Of a stretch of 64,000 bases of DNA, positions 23,166-34,858 are shown piece after piece (within the stretch, counting starts at the first letter, position 1; the number at the start of each line of letters is the position of its first letter). A program made the position numbers and the translations under genes. The notes beneath the pieces were generated by a model. The model saw nothing but the letters and a program-made list of their open reading frames with translations. It was not told where the DNA came from and searched no databases. Where the stretch lies: NCBI GenBank assembly GCA_001972305.1, contig BDDD01005144.1, positions 1 to 64,000 of the forward strand, in the 5' to 3' direction. Source of the stretch: Cephalotus follicularis. Taxonomy: Eukaryota > Streptophyta > Magnoliopsida > Oxalidales > Cephalotaceae.

Positions 23166-24303
23166 TGGCTGAATGGAACTTTTAATTGTTTTAAAGCTTT
23201 GTTTCAACTCTTTTTCACATCGTCGCTTGACCGGAGCCTCACTTGAGGTATTCAAGCGTTTGAAACATAGTTTTACATGGTTTTCAAAAATTGAATTTTT
23301 AGAATGATGGTTAAGCCATAGGCAATGACCCAGTGACTTTCGTGGACCGAATAGATGTTCTTTCCTATTTCGTTGACTCAATCGTCACTGTCTAGAGGCT
23401 TCTAATTGATTGAGTGTTTGCTTGGGTCATAAGTGTTGTGAGTCTAAGTTCAGAACGTTGGATGCACATTCCCATTCCTTCGATTAGACATCACCACTTA
23501 TTGACCTTGTTTTGACATTGCACTGAAAAATTGATTGATTGTATTGTATGGATACTATAGAGCGACCTTATGATACGTGTCGGCATGTTAGGTTGTTGAC
23601 TCTGTCCACCTATTCTGCCGATCATTTCATTTATTGTATTGTATTGACCTGCTTACGAGCAGTACTGTATTGATTGATGATTGATGCTCCCTTGAGGGCC
23701 ATAACTCCCTAACGGTAACAGTAGCTCCCTCGATTGTAGCTCATCGAGATTGTATTAACACAGCCATAGGCTGGAAGATCTACGAATTCCAGACCTGATC
23801 AGTCTGAAAAAGTAGATAGATCTCCCACCTTTTTTGAAGGACTACCTTCCGTGGGATTGATCATTGTTACAGATTGACATCGTACTGACCCGATCGCATG
23901 CTCTATAGGATATGATTGATAGATTGGGTGTTTTATACACCATCACTGAGTATCTGTCATTGATTGATTGTTATAGATCCTATCCATATGCTTTGTTATG
24001 GGCCAGTGTCATACGGATAGTCCGATCGCTAATTGTATTCATGCATTTGCCATGTCATGCATTGATATTGTACACCGTGCATTGATATTGCATAGACTGT
24101 CACTGATATTGCACATTGTACATGCATACACGCTGCATGAGGTTTCTGCTTAGCCAGTGTGGCTAACCCCATCCCTCGGGGTGGGGTTGTGTTGTACTTT
24201 TATGTGTGGCATATGTAGGGCAACAGGTAGTAGTGGACAGAAGGATCGAAGTTTCGATGCGACCGCATGATCGTTTGGATGTGATAGAGCCGTCTTACAG
24301 ATT

Positions 24304-24308
24304 GTACC
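24304..24308. repeat. Left TSD of G2 (GTACC)
   Basis: GTACC is repeated at 32765-32769. The intact sister LTR at about 37625 has one copy within attgtaccgatgagactg. Confidence 0.95.
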
Positions 24309-26095
24309 TGTCACACCTCGTTCCTGATAAGACAGCATTAAAGCGGTAAAGGCAATCAATATACCGTTATCCAGCTTATACAAATATGATAAAATTTAAA
24401 ACTTTGATTCCATTCACATGTGCGGAAGCATTTAATAACAAGTTAGATAAACAAACCGAATCATGCGTCCCATACCACATGATTCCAACATTAACATAAT
24501 TGAGCCATTGTCGATTGCCCGCAAACGGGGCGTGATCAAAAGTCGATCAACACCATTAATACATTAATCCAAAATAATACGGGTCTCAATACATCACTCT
24601 GTGTTTAGTAACATTGTATTTGGGCGTCCCTAGCCATCTCCTGGCACCTAGGAGAGCATCCCCGCCACCAGCCATCAGTGACACTCCGTCACCCCAGCCA
24701 GTACGGCATCAATCACAATCAACAAATCAATTCAATTCAAATCGTTTCCAAGTATTTTATAAAGTACCAGAAATAATACATTTATATTAAAATGTATTGC
24801 ATCTGTGAAACCATGTTTCAATCCATCGAAAACATACATTTATCAAAATATATATTTTCATATCAAATAATGATTTATATAAAATCAGGTACACATTTCT
24901 AAAATGAATAAAAACACTTTAGAATCATCCATATCTCAACCATCAATTCATTTCATATCAAATGCAATGCAAGGATATGCTCAAGTTACGGGCCAGTCTC
25001 TGACCAGCTGGCTGTCTCCCTTCAACAGCTGGCTATCCTAGCTCTGGCAGTCGGCTACCTCCCTTAACAATCGGCTGTCTCCTTTTGACAGTTGGCTGCC
25101 CTCTCTTGGTAGTCGACTACTCAACCTTCTGCAGAAATGTTCTATTAATTGTATGAACAGTCGACTGGTTCTTACGTCCAGTCGGCTATTTCCTATTGAG
25201 TAGCCGGCTGTCCGCACTGAACAGCCTGCTGTTCTAGCCCACCAGTCGGCTGCCCGCCCTGGCAGTGGACTAGATTTACATCAATAGGTAAAAACAGCAG
25301 AAAAATGCATGTCTTTCACACTACAATCCAACCAAACACAAGCATTCAACAACAATAACATACATTTATGCTCAATATACAGTCCATAGCATGCATTTTG
25401 TCCATTAACTTCCATTATAACGAAACCTAAATAACAATTATGAAATTTACCCCTACCTTAGAATTCCAAGTTAGGAATTTCAATTCACCTCGTTAAGTTC
25501 CAATCCAAGTTTCCAAGCCTCCGAATTCGTCTAGCAACTCCACCAAGTCTGGTTCGAGCTCCAAGTCCATATTCCAAGCTCAAAATTGGAGAGATACAAC
25601 TTCTCTCTCTCTTTTTCTCTCCACTGCCTCTCCCTCTTCACAACTCTCTATCACTTTTTCATAATGCAATGTTGATGGAATGAGGGGAAGAGACATGTAT
25701 ATTTATGGGAATTTTCGTGCCTCTCTCTCCATAACCTCACAACTGAACAATTTTGTCCTCTCCCCCTTTCTCTCTACCAAAAACAGACTGCCAACACGTT
25801 TTAACTGACCTATCCCATGGCAGTCGACTACCTTATCTTGGCAGTCGGCTGTCTCTGCCGACACCATCCCCAGCCGGCTGTCTCTCACAATAGGCAGCTG
25901 GTTCCACCCAAAGGGGGTCCAGTCGACTGTCCCGCTTGGGCAGTCGGTTGCCCGCCCTGCATCAGCACTTTTCACACTTCAACTTTTGCTCAAATTTAAC
26001 ATTACAAAAAGGGAAAAGTCATAATTCTCATTAATAAATTGCATAAACGCAATTAAAATTACAACATTACATTAATGAAAATCCCGGGCGTTACA
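24309..26095 (-). repeat. G2 3' LTR
   Basis: It matches 30864-32764 but lacks about 100 bp present there (31148-31245). CAGTCGACTG/CAGTCGGCTG clusters lie at 24995-25270 and 25815-25965. A possible TATA element in reverse lies near 25697-25712 (gtatatttatggg on plus). No genes are present. Confidence 0.9.
24995..25270. repeat. CAGTCGACTG / CAGCCGGCTG palindrome cluster, G2 3' LTR
   Basis: About a dozen units of 20-30 bp are centred on CAGTCGACTG, CAGTCGGCTG or CAGCTGGCTG. The corresponding cluster in the other LTR is 31640-31975. A second smaller cluster lies at 25815-25965. Confidence 0.8.
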
Positions 26096-26113
26096 TCCAC
26101 CCCTCCTTCAAGG
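26096..26113 (-). other. G2 polypurine tract
   Basis: The minus strand reads TTGAAGGAGGGGTGGA directly before the 3' LTR start TGTAACG. Confidence 0.85.
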
Positions 26114-26140
26114 AATTTCATCCTCGAAATTAAAACGACA

Positions 26141-27187
26141 CTAAAACAAATGAGGATAACGCTCTCTCACTTCCTCCTCGCGTTCCCAAGTTGCCTCATA
26201 TGGTCGATGGAACTCCCACTGAACCTTTACCATAGGAATGGTCCGGTTCCTCAATACCTGCGTCTTTCGATCTAGGATTTGTACCGGTAACTCCTCGCAA
26301 GAAAGATCATCTCGCACAGGAACTAAATCATAATTCAAGACATGTGACGGGTCTCGAATATACCTTCTCAACATAGACACGTGGAAGACATCATGCACAT
26401 TTGACAGTGCATGAGGCAAAGCAAGCTGATAAGCCACCTCCCCAACTCTCTCTAAGATCTCGAAAGGACCAATGTAGCGCGGAGCTAACTTGCCCTTCCT
26501 CCCAAATCTCTGTACGGCCTTCCAAGGCGAAACCTTCAGAAACACATGATCACCAACGTCGAAGGTCAGAGGCCTCCTCTTGACGCTGTTCACATAGCTC
26601 TTCTGCCTGCTTTGAGTAGCAAGCAGTTTCTCCCTAATGAATCTGACCTTCTCATAAGTCTCCTCTACCAGGTCCGACCCAAGTAAAGGTCGCTCACCAA
26701 CCTCATCCCAACAAATGGGTGATCTACACTTCCTTCCGTACAAAGCCTCATACGGAGCCATACCGATACTAGAGTGATAGTTGTTGTTATAAGAAAACTC
26801 TATCAGAGGAACGTGGTCCTCCCAAGTACCAGCAAAGTCGATAATGCAAGCTCGAAGCATATCCTCCAATGTCTGGATGGTACGCTCCGACTGACCATCT
26901 GTCTGTGGATGAAAGGCAGTGATAAGGTTCAGCTTCGTCCCAAAAGCTGTTTGAAATCTCTTCCAAAAGTTGGAAGTGAAGATCGAATCTCTGTCACAAA
27001 CTATACTCACAGGGACACCGTACAACCTCACGATCTCCTTGATGTATAACCGAGCTAACTTGCTCATCGAATCAGTGACATGGGTAGGCAAAAAGTGAGC
27101 CGACTTGGTAAGCCGTTCCACAATAACCCATACCGCATTGTGACGATTTCGAGTCAAAGGAAAGCCCGAAAAAAAATCCATTGTCAC
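26141..27187 (-). CDS. pol: G2 integrase core and chromodomain-like C-terminus (open frame)
   Basis: This 348-residue open frame holds most of the integrase. The first catalytic Asp lies in MDFFSGFP (residue 4), the second in VCDRDSIF (65), and the Glu in DGQSERTIQ (101). Asp65 and Glu101 have exactly 35 residues between them, the DX35E pattern. The GPFEILERVGEVAYQLALP block and HDVFHVSMLRRY follow. The tail VQILDRKTQVLRNRTIP ... YEATWEREEE is the chromodomain-type end of Tekay-like chromoviruses, thought to target heterochromatin. The zinc-binding N-terminus is in the same frame upstream (27221 on), separated by stops. The listed start is only the first Met of the open stretch. Confidence 0.88.
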   Translation of the reverse strand: MTMDFFSGFPLTRNRHNAVWVIVERLTKSAHFLPTHVTDSMSKLARLYIKEIVRLYGVPVSIVCDRDSIFTSNFWKRFQTAFGTKLNLITAFHPQTDGQSERTIQTLEDMLRACIIDFAGTWEDHVPLIEFSYNNNYHSSIGMAPYEALYGRKCRSPICWDEVGERPLLGSDLVEETYEKVRFIREKLLATQSRQKSYVNSVKRRPLTFDVGDHVFLKVSPWKAVQRFGRKGKLAPRYIGPFEILERVGEVAYQLALPHALSNVHDVFHVSMLRRYIRDPSHVLNYDLVPVRDDLSCEELPVQILDRKTQVLRNRTIPMVKVQWEFHRPYEATWEREEEVRERYPHLF

Positions 27188-27220
27188 ATGTTCCCATTTA
27201 CACTCTGGAATTGGTAAAGT

Positions 27221-28336
27221 TTACAACAAACCCGCTGGCCTCTGGTGCTCAGCCTTGACAGTCTGACAAGTATAACACTTAGCGACATAATCAGCAATCT
27301 CTTTCTTCATACCGGACCACCAGTAAGTCCTTCTCATATCTAGATACATTTTTGTGCTGCTAGGATGTATGCTATACTGTGATTTATGTGCCTCTTGTAA
27401 TAATTCATTTCTTATCCAAGCCTCATCGGGAACACATACTCGACCTCGAAATCTCAGAATGCCGTCAGAGTGCATCTGAAAATCAGACTCCGGACCGAGA
27501 TTCTCACGAATCCCCATTAGTTCAGGATCACTCAATTGTGCATCCTTTATATGGTCCAGTAACGCCGGCTGTGCCTGCATGTTAGCCACAAATATCCCCG
27601 GTGACTGATTAAATGGAGACCTCTCTTGGAAGTCCTCTAAAATCTTCCACTGAGCTATCATCGTGTTAGCAACCATAGCCTTACGGCTTAAAGCATCCGC
27701 GACCACATTCGCTTTCCTGGGATGGTACTGAATACTGCAGTCGTAGTCATTAAAGAACTCAACCCATCGCCGTTGTCTCATGTTTAGTGTATCTTGACAG
27801 AAAAGATACCTCAAACTCTTGTGGTCAGTGAAAATCTCAAACAGTGCCCCATATAATTAATGTCTCCATTTCTGAAGAGCAAAAATAATCGCGGCCAATT
27901 CAAGATCATGCGTCAGGTAGTTCTCCTCATACAGTTTTAGCTTCTGTGAAGCATAAGCAATCACTTTGCCTCGTTGCATCAACACGTAACCCAATCCCTT
28001 ACCCGAAGCATCACTATAGACTGCGAAGCCCTCGTTACCCTCAGGTCACGCCAAAACAGAAGCGGAAACCAACCGACCCTTCAGATCACAAAAACTGGCT
28101 TCACATTCATCATCCCAGATAAACAAGGTCTTCTTCTGGGTTAGTCTTGTCAAAGGTGTAGCTATTCTCGAGAAGTTCTGAATGAACCTCCAATAATAAC
28201 CTGCCAAACCAAGAAAACTGCGTACCTCAATTACATTCCTTGGTTGCGGCCAATCTCATACCACTTTGGTCTTCGACGGATCCACCGCCAAACCCTCTCT
28301 GGATACAATGTGACCCAGAAAAATCACATGATCAAG
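27221..28336 (-). pseudogene. pol: G2 RNase H and integrase zinc domain, with stops
   Basis: From 28336 downward the frame encodes the RT/RNase H connection and RNase H, with in-frame stops near 28338, 28260, 28047 and 27857. The open part 27221-27814 contains RWVEFFNDYDCSIQYHPRKA and NVVADALSRKAM, the end of Gypsy RNase H. The integrase zinc-binding region follows, ending CYTCQTVKAEHQRPAGLL. It is in frame with the RT upstream and the integrase downstream. Confidence 0.85.
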
Positions 28337-29248
28337 CTAGAACTCACACTTGCCAAACTTGGCATACAACCGATGCTCTCTGAGAATCTGCAACACCAAT
28401 CTCAGATGATATGCGTGTTCCTCCTCATTCCTTGAGTACACTAGTATGTCATCAATGAACACCACTACAAACTGATCCAGGCACGGTCGGAACACATCGT
28501 TCATCAGCGACATAAACGCTATCGGCGCATTGGTGAGACCAAACGGCATTACCAAGAACTCATAATGACCATACCTAGTCCGGAAGGCAGTCTTCTCTAT
28601 ATCTCCTTCCTTCACTCTCAGCTGGTGATAACCTGACTTCAGATCAAGTTTGGAGAACATCCTTGACCCTTGTAACTGGTCAAACAAATCTTCGATATAT
28701 GGAAGGGGATACTTATTCTTGATAGTAGCCTTATTCAACATCCTATAGTCGATGCAAAGCCTCATCGACCCATCTTTCTTCTTCACAAATAACACAGGCG
28801 CGCCCCATGGAGAAACACTGGGCCGCACAAAACCCTTATCAATAAGGCCTTGCTGCTGTAACTTCAGCTCTCTCAACTCTGCAGGAGCCATTCGATAAGG
28901 CGCCTTAGAGATAGGAGTCGTACCTGGTACTAGATCGATAACAAACTCCATGTTCCTCCTCGGGGGTAAAGACACCAAGTCTGCAGGAAACACATCTGGA
29001 AATTCATTCACAACTAGAACTTCCTCCAGGCTCTTACCTTTCTCTTTCCTTCTGTCAACCACGTGTGCCAGAAACCCTTCACGCCCTTTTTCCAGATACC
29101 TCGATGCCCGAATGAAAGATATAATTGGCGTCGAGAACCCTTTGTTTCCCTTAAACTGTATAGCAGTTCCATCTGGTAAGCAAAAATCCACAGTCTTGTT
29201 ATAACAGTCCATGTATGCACGGTAAGCTGATAACCAATCCATACCCAA
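28337..29248 (-). CDS. pol: G2 reverse transcriptase (open frame)
   Basis: It starts [15 protein letters not shown], the end of the protease region, and covers RT. Visible motifs are [61 protein letters not shown] and the palm motif [12 protein letters not shown] with both catalytic Asp residues. The frame ends at a stop near 28338. RT copies element RNA into DNA. Confidence 0.88.
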   Translation of the reverse strand: MGMDWLSAYRAYMDCYNKTVDFCLPDGTAIQFKGNKGFSTPIISFIRASRYLEKGREGFLAHVVDRRKEKGKSLEEVLVVNEFPDVFPADLVSLPPRRNMEFVIDLVPGTTPISKAPYRMAPAELRELKLQQQGLIDKGFVRPSVSPWGAPVLFVKKKDGSMRLCIDYRMLNKATIKNKYPLPYIEDLFDQLQGSRMFSKLDLKSGYHQLRVKEGDIEKTAFRTRYGHYEFLVMPFGLTNAPIAFMSLMNDVFRPCLDQFVVVFIDDILVYSRNEEEHAYHLRLVLQILREHRLYAKFGKCEF

Positions 29249-29260
29249 GATGCATCAAAA

Positions 29261-29740
29261 TCATGTATGGGTAATACAATCAAATCTGCATGCACTGTAA
29301 CACACCATAGAAATCTCGCAACCTCTATACATCGAATCTGTACACATGGAACCTCCAGTAGGTGTACTCACATCAAGAACATAAGGCATGCAATCAGGAA
29401 ACACATTTAAACATGATGCAAAATGGGAAGCAATAAAAGAATGCGGTGCTCCCGAGTCCATCAACACTCTAGCAGAAAAGCCATAAACATATATAATACC
29501 TCCCACAACAGAATTAGACTCTGGAACCTCTGTCTGAGTGAGAATGAAAACTCTACATTTTACGATACCCTTGCAGGTATCCCTCCGCTGTGACGGTCCA
29601 GGTGCAGAACCGCTACCACTCACTGGCCCAGTAGGTGCTGTCATCTGACCCCTCGGGCAATCCCTCGCCATGTGGCCAGATTCCCCACATCTCATGCACA
29701 ACCCTCTTTTCAACCAACAATCTTTCTGAATGTGACCCAT
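29261..29740 (-). pseudogene. pol: G2 zinc knuckle and aspartic protease
   Basis: The zinc knuckle LCMRCGESGHMARDCP (CX2CX4HX4C) is followed by a Ser/Pro-rich spacer. The protease active site is VLMDSGAPHSFIASHF. A short out-of-frame stretch (about 29250-29295) ends the protease; the frame is restored at 29248, which suggests two compensating small indels. Confidence 0.85.
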
Positions 29741-29839
29741 ACGGCCGTAGGCAGAACAAGCTCCGGGACTCGTGTTACTCCCCTGACTAACAGACTGGTT
29801 GGATCTATTCCTTGGTGACTTTGTTGGAGAACCACTGCC

Positions 29840-30751
29840 CTACCATTTCGATGAGGCTGGCCTAGACTGAGTAGATGTCTGTGTACTATGTTGTGCCCGG
29901 GCCCTCTCAGCCCGGTCTTCATTCAGTACACTCTCTATCAATCTCGCCTTCTGGGTGACCTTCACAAAAGTACCCAGCTCCATAACTCTGATTCGAGACT
30001 GAAGATCCGGTCGCAGACCTCTCAAAAATCTTCGAATCTTCTTTTCTTCATCTGCCACTAGATAGGATGAATGTCTGGAAAGCTCCACAAATCTGGCCTG
30101 ATACTCGGCCACAGTCATTTCTCCCTGACGCAGCTCCAAGATCTCCGTCTCTCTCCGCTCACGCTCTATGCGTGGCACATAAGCCGCTAGAAACTCCTCC
30201 TGGAATCCCTCCCATGTACTAGCAACTCTGGTGGCTTCCCGTTTAGCTTTAACCATCTCCCACCAGTGAGTGGCCTCACCCCATAATCGGTACACAGCAA
30301 ACCTCAGTTTCTGTCTGTCGGTGCACTCCATCACCTCGAAGATCTTTTCTAGATCCTGTAACCACCTTTCAGCCATAGTAGCATCAAGCTCCCCTTTGAA
30401 ACTGGGAGGATTCTGTCTCATGAACCTCTCAAGGTTCCTTCCAAACTGATTACCGTCATCAGGTATACCCTGAGCAGGAGCCACCTACTGAGGCTGAGCT
30501 TGAGTATACAATCTCCGCATCTCCTCCATATTCGCTGCATTAGCAGTCATCTGTTGCTGATTAGCATTTATCTGCTGCAGGATGTAGTCAGCGATGCGGT
30601 CCATCGGATCTCTCACCCCAGGTGTCGCCTCCGAAACATTTATGTTGGCAGCCCCCTGTGGAAAATCATTCATTGGATCTCCCCCAAGATTCACCTCCTC
30701 GGGAACATCCTCATCAACAACTCTACGCCTTCCACGTCTCCTTCGGTCCAT
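29840..30751 (-). pseudogene. gag: G2 gag, with in-frame stops
   Basis: It starts at MDRRRRGRRR (30751), shortly after the primer site. The Retrotrans_gag domain is clear: FKGELDATMAERWLQDLEKI, WGEATHWWEMVK, FQEEFLAAYVPRIERERRET and QGEMTVAEYQARF. A TAG near 30487 and another at 29840 interrupt an otherwise continuous frame that runs on into the zinc knuckle. The first stop follows QAQPQ. Both TAGs could come from CAG by one C-to-T change. Confidence 0.87.
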
Positions 30752-30847
30752 TGGTTCCTACAAGAAGGATGACGGTTAGTCACGACTTTAGGAAAACAAT
30801 TCATTAATTGCCGAGGAAAATCTCCTAGCTAAGCATATTTGGAATAT

Positions 30848-30859
30848 GGTCTGATACCA
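30848..30859 (-). other. G2 primer-binding site (Met tRNA)
   Basis: The minus strand reads TGGTATCAGACC, close to the 5' LTR end at 30864; it matches initiator Met tRNA with a late mismatch. Confidence 0.85.
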
Positions 30860-30863
30860 CTGC

Positions 30864-32764
30864 TGTCACACCCCGTTCCCGATAAGACAGCATTAAAGCG
30901 GTAAAGGCAATCGATATAACGTTATCCAGCTTATACAAATATGATAAAATTTAAAACTTCGATTCCATTCACATGTGCGGAAGCATTTAATAGCAAGCTA
31001 GATAAACAAACCAAATCATGCGTCCCATACCACATGATTCCAACATTAACATAATTTAGCCATCTTCGATTGCCCGCAAACGGGGTGTGATCAAAAGTCG
31101 AACAACACCATTAATACATTAATCCAAAATAATACGGGTCTCAATTCATGGTTAAAACATTTATTTAAACAATAAAACTCCATCTCCCCACAGATTCGCC
31201 GCGTACGGTCGACATCCTCATCACTGCATCAATCTGCAATAGTAGGGACTCTGTGTTTAGTAACATTGTATTTGGGCGTCCCTAGCCATCTCCTGGCACC
31301 TAGGAGAGCATCCCCGCCACAAGCCATCAGTGACACTCTGTCACCCCAGCCAGTACGGCATCAATCACAATCAACAAATCAATTCAATTCAAATCGTTTC
31401 CAAGTATTTTATAAAGTACCGGAAATAATACATTTATATTAAAATGTATTGCATCTTTGAAACCATGTTTCAATCCATCAAAAACATACATTTATCAAAA
31501 TATATATTTTCATATCAAATAATGATTTATATAAAATCATGTACACATTTCTAAAATGACTAAAAATACTTTAGAATCATCCATATCTCAACAATAAATT
31601 CATTTCATATCAAATGCAATGCAAGGATATGCTCAAGGTACGGGTCAGTCTCTGACAAGCTGGCTATCTCCTCATGACAGTCGGTTGTCTCCCTTCAACA
31701 GCTGGTTGTCCTAGCTCTGGTAGTCGGCTACCTCCCTTAACAGTCGGCTGTCTCCTTTTGACAGTCGGCTGCTCTCCTCATCCAGTCGGCTGCCCTCTCT
31801 TGGCAGTCGACTACTCAATCTTCTGCAGGTATGTTCTATTAATCATATGAACAGTCGACTGGTTATTACGTCCAGTCGGATGTTTCCTATTGAGTAGCCA
31901 GCTGTCCGCACTGAACAGCTGGCTGTTCTAGCCCACCAGTCGGCTGCCCGCCCTGGCAGTCGACTGGATTTACATCAGTAGGTAAAAACAGCAGAAAAAT
32001 GCATGTCTTTCACACTTCAATCCAACCAAACAAGAGCATTCAACAGCAATAACATACATTTATGCTCAATATATAGTCCATAGCATGCATTTCGTCCATT
32101 AACTTCCATTATAACGGAACTTAAATAACAATTATGAAATTTACCCCTACCTTAGAATTCCAAGTTAGGAATTGTAATCCACCTCTTTAAGTTCCAATCC
32201 AAGTTTCCAAGCCTCCGAATTCGTCCAGTAACTCTACCAGGTCTGGTTCGAGCTCCAAGTCCAGATTTCAAGCTCAAAATTGGAGAGATACAACTTCTCT
32301 CTCTCTTTTTCTCTCCACTTCCTCTCCCTCTTCACAACTCTCTATCTCTTTTTCATAATGCAATGTTGATGGAATGAGGGGAAGAGACATGTATATTTAT
32401 GGGAATTTTCGTGCCTCTCTCTCCATAACCCCACAATTGAACAATTTTGTCCTCTCCCCCTTTCTCTCTACCAAAAACAAACTGCCAACACGTTTTAACT
32501 GACCTATCCACAGTTGGCTGTCTCTGCCGACACCATCCCCAGCCGGCTGTCTCTCACAACAGGCAGCTGGTTCCACCCAAAGGGGGTCCAGTCAACTGTC
32601 CCTCTTGGGCAGTCGGCTGCCTGCCCTGCATCAGCACTTTTCACACTTCAAATTTTGCTCAAATTTAACATTACAAAAAGGAAAAAGTCATAATTCTCAT
32701 TAATAAATTGCATAAATGCAATTAAAATTACAACATTACATTAATGAAAATCTCGAACGTTACA
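30864..32764 (-). repeat. G2 5' LTR
   Basis: It is the direct-repeat partner of 24309-26095 with ends TGTCACACCCCG and GAACGTTACA. Palindrome clusters lie at 31640-31975 and 32510-32620. A region of about 100 bp (31148-31245) is missing from the partner. Confidence 0.9.
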
Positions 32765-33039
32765 GTACCGATGAGACTGAAAACTAGTGTTGTATGGAAA
32801 TGTATCAGAATGAAATGACTGATATAGTATTGTAACTGAATAAGTGTTGTTTTATGATGACTGGTATTGTACCGTATTGTATCGCATAAATGAATATTTG
32901 TACTGTATCTTCTGCATATGACATGTATTGAAAAGTTTTAAGTTTTTTCGCATTTTTATAGTGCTAGTCTCGACCACTGTATTGTATATTGGATTGAGAG
33001 TAATGCCACGTATCCGTTCTGCGGATGCGGGGTGTTACA
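32765..33039 (+). repeat. G1 5' LTR, right part, with G2 right TSD
   Basis: GTACC (32765-32769), then gatgagactgaa to GGGTGTTACA at 33039, matching 37626-37900 of the sister LTR. Confidence 0.9.
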
Positions 33040-33042
33040 TAA

Positions 33043-33053
33043 TGGTATCAGAG
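33043..33053 (+). other. G1 primer-binding site (Met tRNA)
   Basis: TGGTATCAGAG begins three bases after the 5' LTR end. Confidence 0.9.
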
Positions 33054-33360
33054 ATATTGGTTGGCCTGCTAGCTAAGTATATTAATGCGTTGATTGAGAT
33101 TGACTGAATGGATTTACATGATATATGTTCTTACTGATTCAAGCCATTGTTTATTTGAAAAGAGATTGATATTTGAATTGAAAGAGATCGTATTTGATCA
33201 CCTTTGTTGTCCGAATGGAGTATGGATGGCCAGTGTATCGTTATAGATTGAATTGCTATTAATCGTATCGTATTGTCAACGATCGCATCGTATTGTTATC
33301 GATCGTATTGTTTTGTTTTGGGCTGTTTTCAATTGGATAGTAATTGAACCGAATGATTGA
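33054..33360 (+). other. G1 leader, no gene
   Basis: This is AT-rich sequence with many cgta/ttgt words. The Gag N-terminal domain expected after the primer site is absent. Confidence 0.5.
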
Positions 33361-34116
33361 TTGACTGATCGAATGAATGAACTGGTGGGATTGACCTCTA
33401 TATCGGATATTTCTTCCCGAGCTATGCAGCTTAAGGACATTGCAGCTAAATCTAAATTGATGAGAGATATAGCCCGCACCAGGCCTACTCCTTCTTCTTG
33501 GCAGAGTGGTAGTGACAGTGGCAGTGCTAAATCACAGAAGACTGATAGTAGCCCCTCTCCTGGTTCTCATGGTAACAGTCAGGGTAGCGGGAACTCATCC
33601 CGTTCTCGGAGGAGAGGCAGATCGAGGAATACACGTCGAGGAGACCGACCTTCAGCACCTAGTCCGGGTACACCCTTCAGATTTTCTGGGAGTGGTAATT
33701 AGAGTGCTATTGTTCCTTGTGTGCATTGTTAGAAGACCAACCATACTTCTGATGATCGTAGATGGTTTTTGGGACTTTGCTTGGTTTGTGGTGGTTCCGA
33801 CCATATTGCCAGAGATTGTTCACGGAATTCCCGTCCTAGAGGATTGGATCAGACACAGTGGTCACCGCCCCCACAGGGATCGACTACCAGTGTATCGTCT
33901 TCTTCCCATGGAAGTTCGCAGTCCAGAGGGAAACAGCCTATGAGTTCTGCTCTGACAGTTCAGGCCATAGTTTTTGCTATGGAGCCGAGTGCTACAGCAG
34001 GGTCTGATGTTGTGATTGGAGGTACTATTCGACTCTTTCAGCTCCATGCACGGGTTCTTGTTGACCCAGGTTCATCACACTCATACATTGCATTGCTTTT
34101 TATCATGTTGGTTTGA
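33361..34116 (+). pseudogene. gag: G1 gag C-terminus, zinc knuckle and protease start
   Basis: Frame 33361-33702 encodes the Gag end with a Ser/Arg-rich basic tail (SRSRRRGRSRN). After a stop the same frame (33769-34116) gives the zinc knuckle CLVCGGSDHIARDC and the protease active site LVDPGSSHSYIA. This has Asp-Pro-Gly rather than the more usual Asp-Ser-Gly. The frame then shifts. Confidence 0.78.
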
Positions 34117-34858
34117 AACCGGAGTGCCTTCCTTCTTGATGGGAGTGTCCACACCTCTCGGTGAGTCGGTGACCACCGATCAAGTGTGTAGAGATTATGT
34201 TATTGATATTGATGATCGTTTCTTGTTAGTCGATCTTATTATTTTACCGATGCATAGCCTAGACATGATTCTTGGCATGGATTGGTTGTCTGCTTGCTTT
34301 GCTCAGGTGGATTGTTATCGGAAGGTAGTGGTATTCAGTCCTCCAGGACGACCCCCTTTTCGATTCCTTGGTACCTTGTAGCCTTTGTTTGTTTCAATGA
34401 TCTCGGCTTTACATAATGGACAGATTATTACGATAGGGATGCCAGGGGTTTCTGGCACATTTGCTCGATACAGATAGATGGCAGCCGAAAACTGGAAGAT
34501 ATCCCAGTTTGCGAGTTCGGAGATGTTTTTTTCCTCAGGATTTGACTTCTTTACCGCCTGACAGAGAGATTGGATTTTTGATTGACTTGATACCAGCAAC
34601 TGCACCGATTTCTCAAGCACCATACCGAATGGCACCGATAAAATTGAAAGAGTTAAAGATACAGTTACAGAATCTTCTAGAAAAAAGTTTTATAAGGCCT
34701 AGTGCTTCACCCTGTGGAGCACCTATTCTTTTTGTCAAGAAGAAAGATGGATCGCTCTGAATGTGTATCGACTATCGACAGCTCAATAAAGTTATAATGA
34801 AGAATAAGTACCTTCTACCGCATATTGATGAGATGTTCGACCAGCTTAGAGGAACATT
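34117..34858 (+). pseudogene. pol: G1 protease end and truncated reverse transcriptase
   Basis: The protease end (34016-34381) contains [18 protein letters not shown] frameshift leads to RT (34461-34760) with PDREIGFLIDLIP, PISQAPYRMAP and [15 protein letters not shown], then an in-frame TGA (about 34759) before [12 protein letters not shown] breaks off at FDQLRG near 34855. The rest of RT, RNase H and most of integrase are deleted. Confidence 0.8.

Larger units (their letters stand above)
22094..24308 (+). repeat. G1 5' LTR, left part
   Basis: It aligns with 35455-37625 of the 3' LTR. A TATA box TATATAAG lies at 22285-22292. A GACATCGATGTC palindrome cluster occupies about 22815-23165. Bases 23560-24110 are rich in ATTG-type words. 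No genes are present. Confidence 0.9.
24309..32764 (-). mobile_element. G2: Tekay-like Gypsy (chromovirus), reverse, inserted in G1 5' LTR
   Basis: LTRs are 24309-26095 and 30864-32764; ends are TGTCACACC and CGTTACA on the plus strand. TSD GTACC is perfect. On the minus strand the order is primer site, gag, zinc knuckle, protease, RT, RNase H, integrase, chromodomain-like tail and purine tract, complete in layout. Most coding pieces remain in one reading frame, interrupted by point stops and small frameshifts. It is the best preserved Gypsy here. Confidence 0.93.

Noticed and set aside
25703-25999. ORFs on both strands in the G2 LTR
   Set aside because: Non-coding LTR sequence with Pro/Ser/Cys-rich translations from the CAGTCGGCTG repeats.
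26774-30772. Plus-strand ORFs opposite the G2 polyprotein
   Set aside because: Shadows of the coding minus strand.
15510-33053. tRNA-like sequence at primer sites (TGGTATCAGAG)
   Set aside because: Only 11-13 bases complementary to the tRNA 3' end next to LTRs; primer-binding sites, not tRNA genes.
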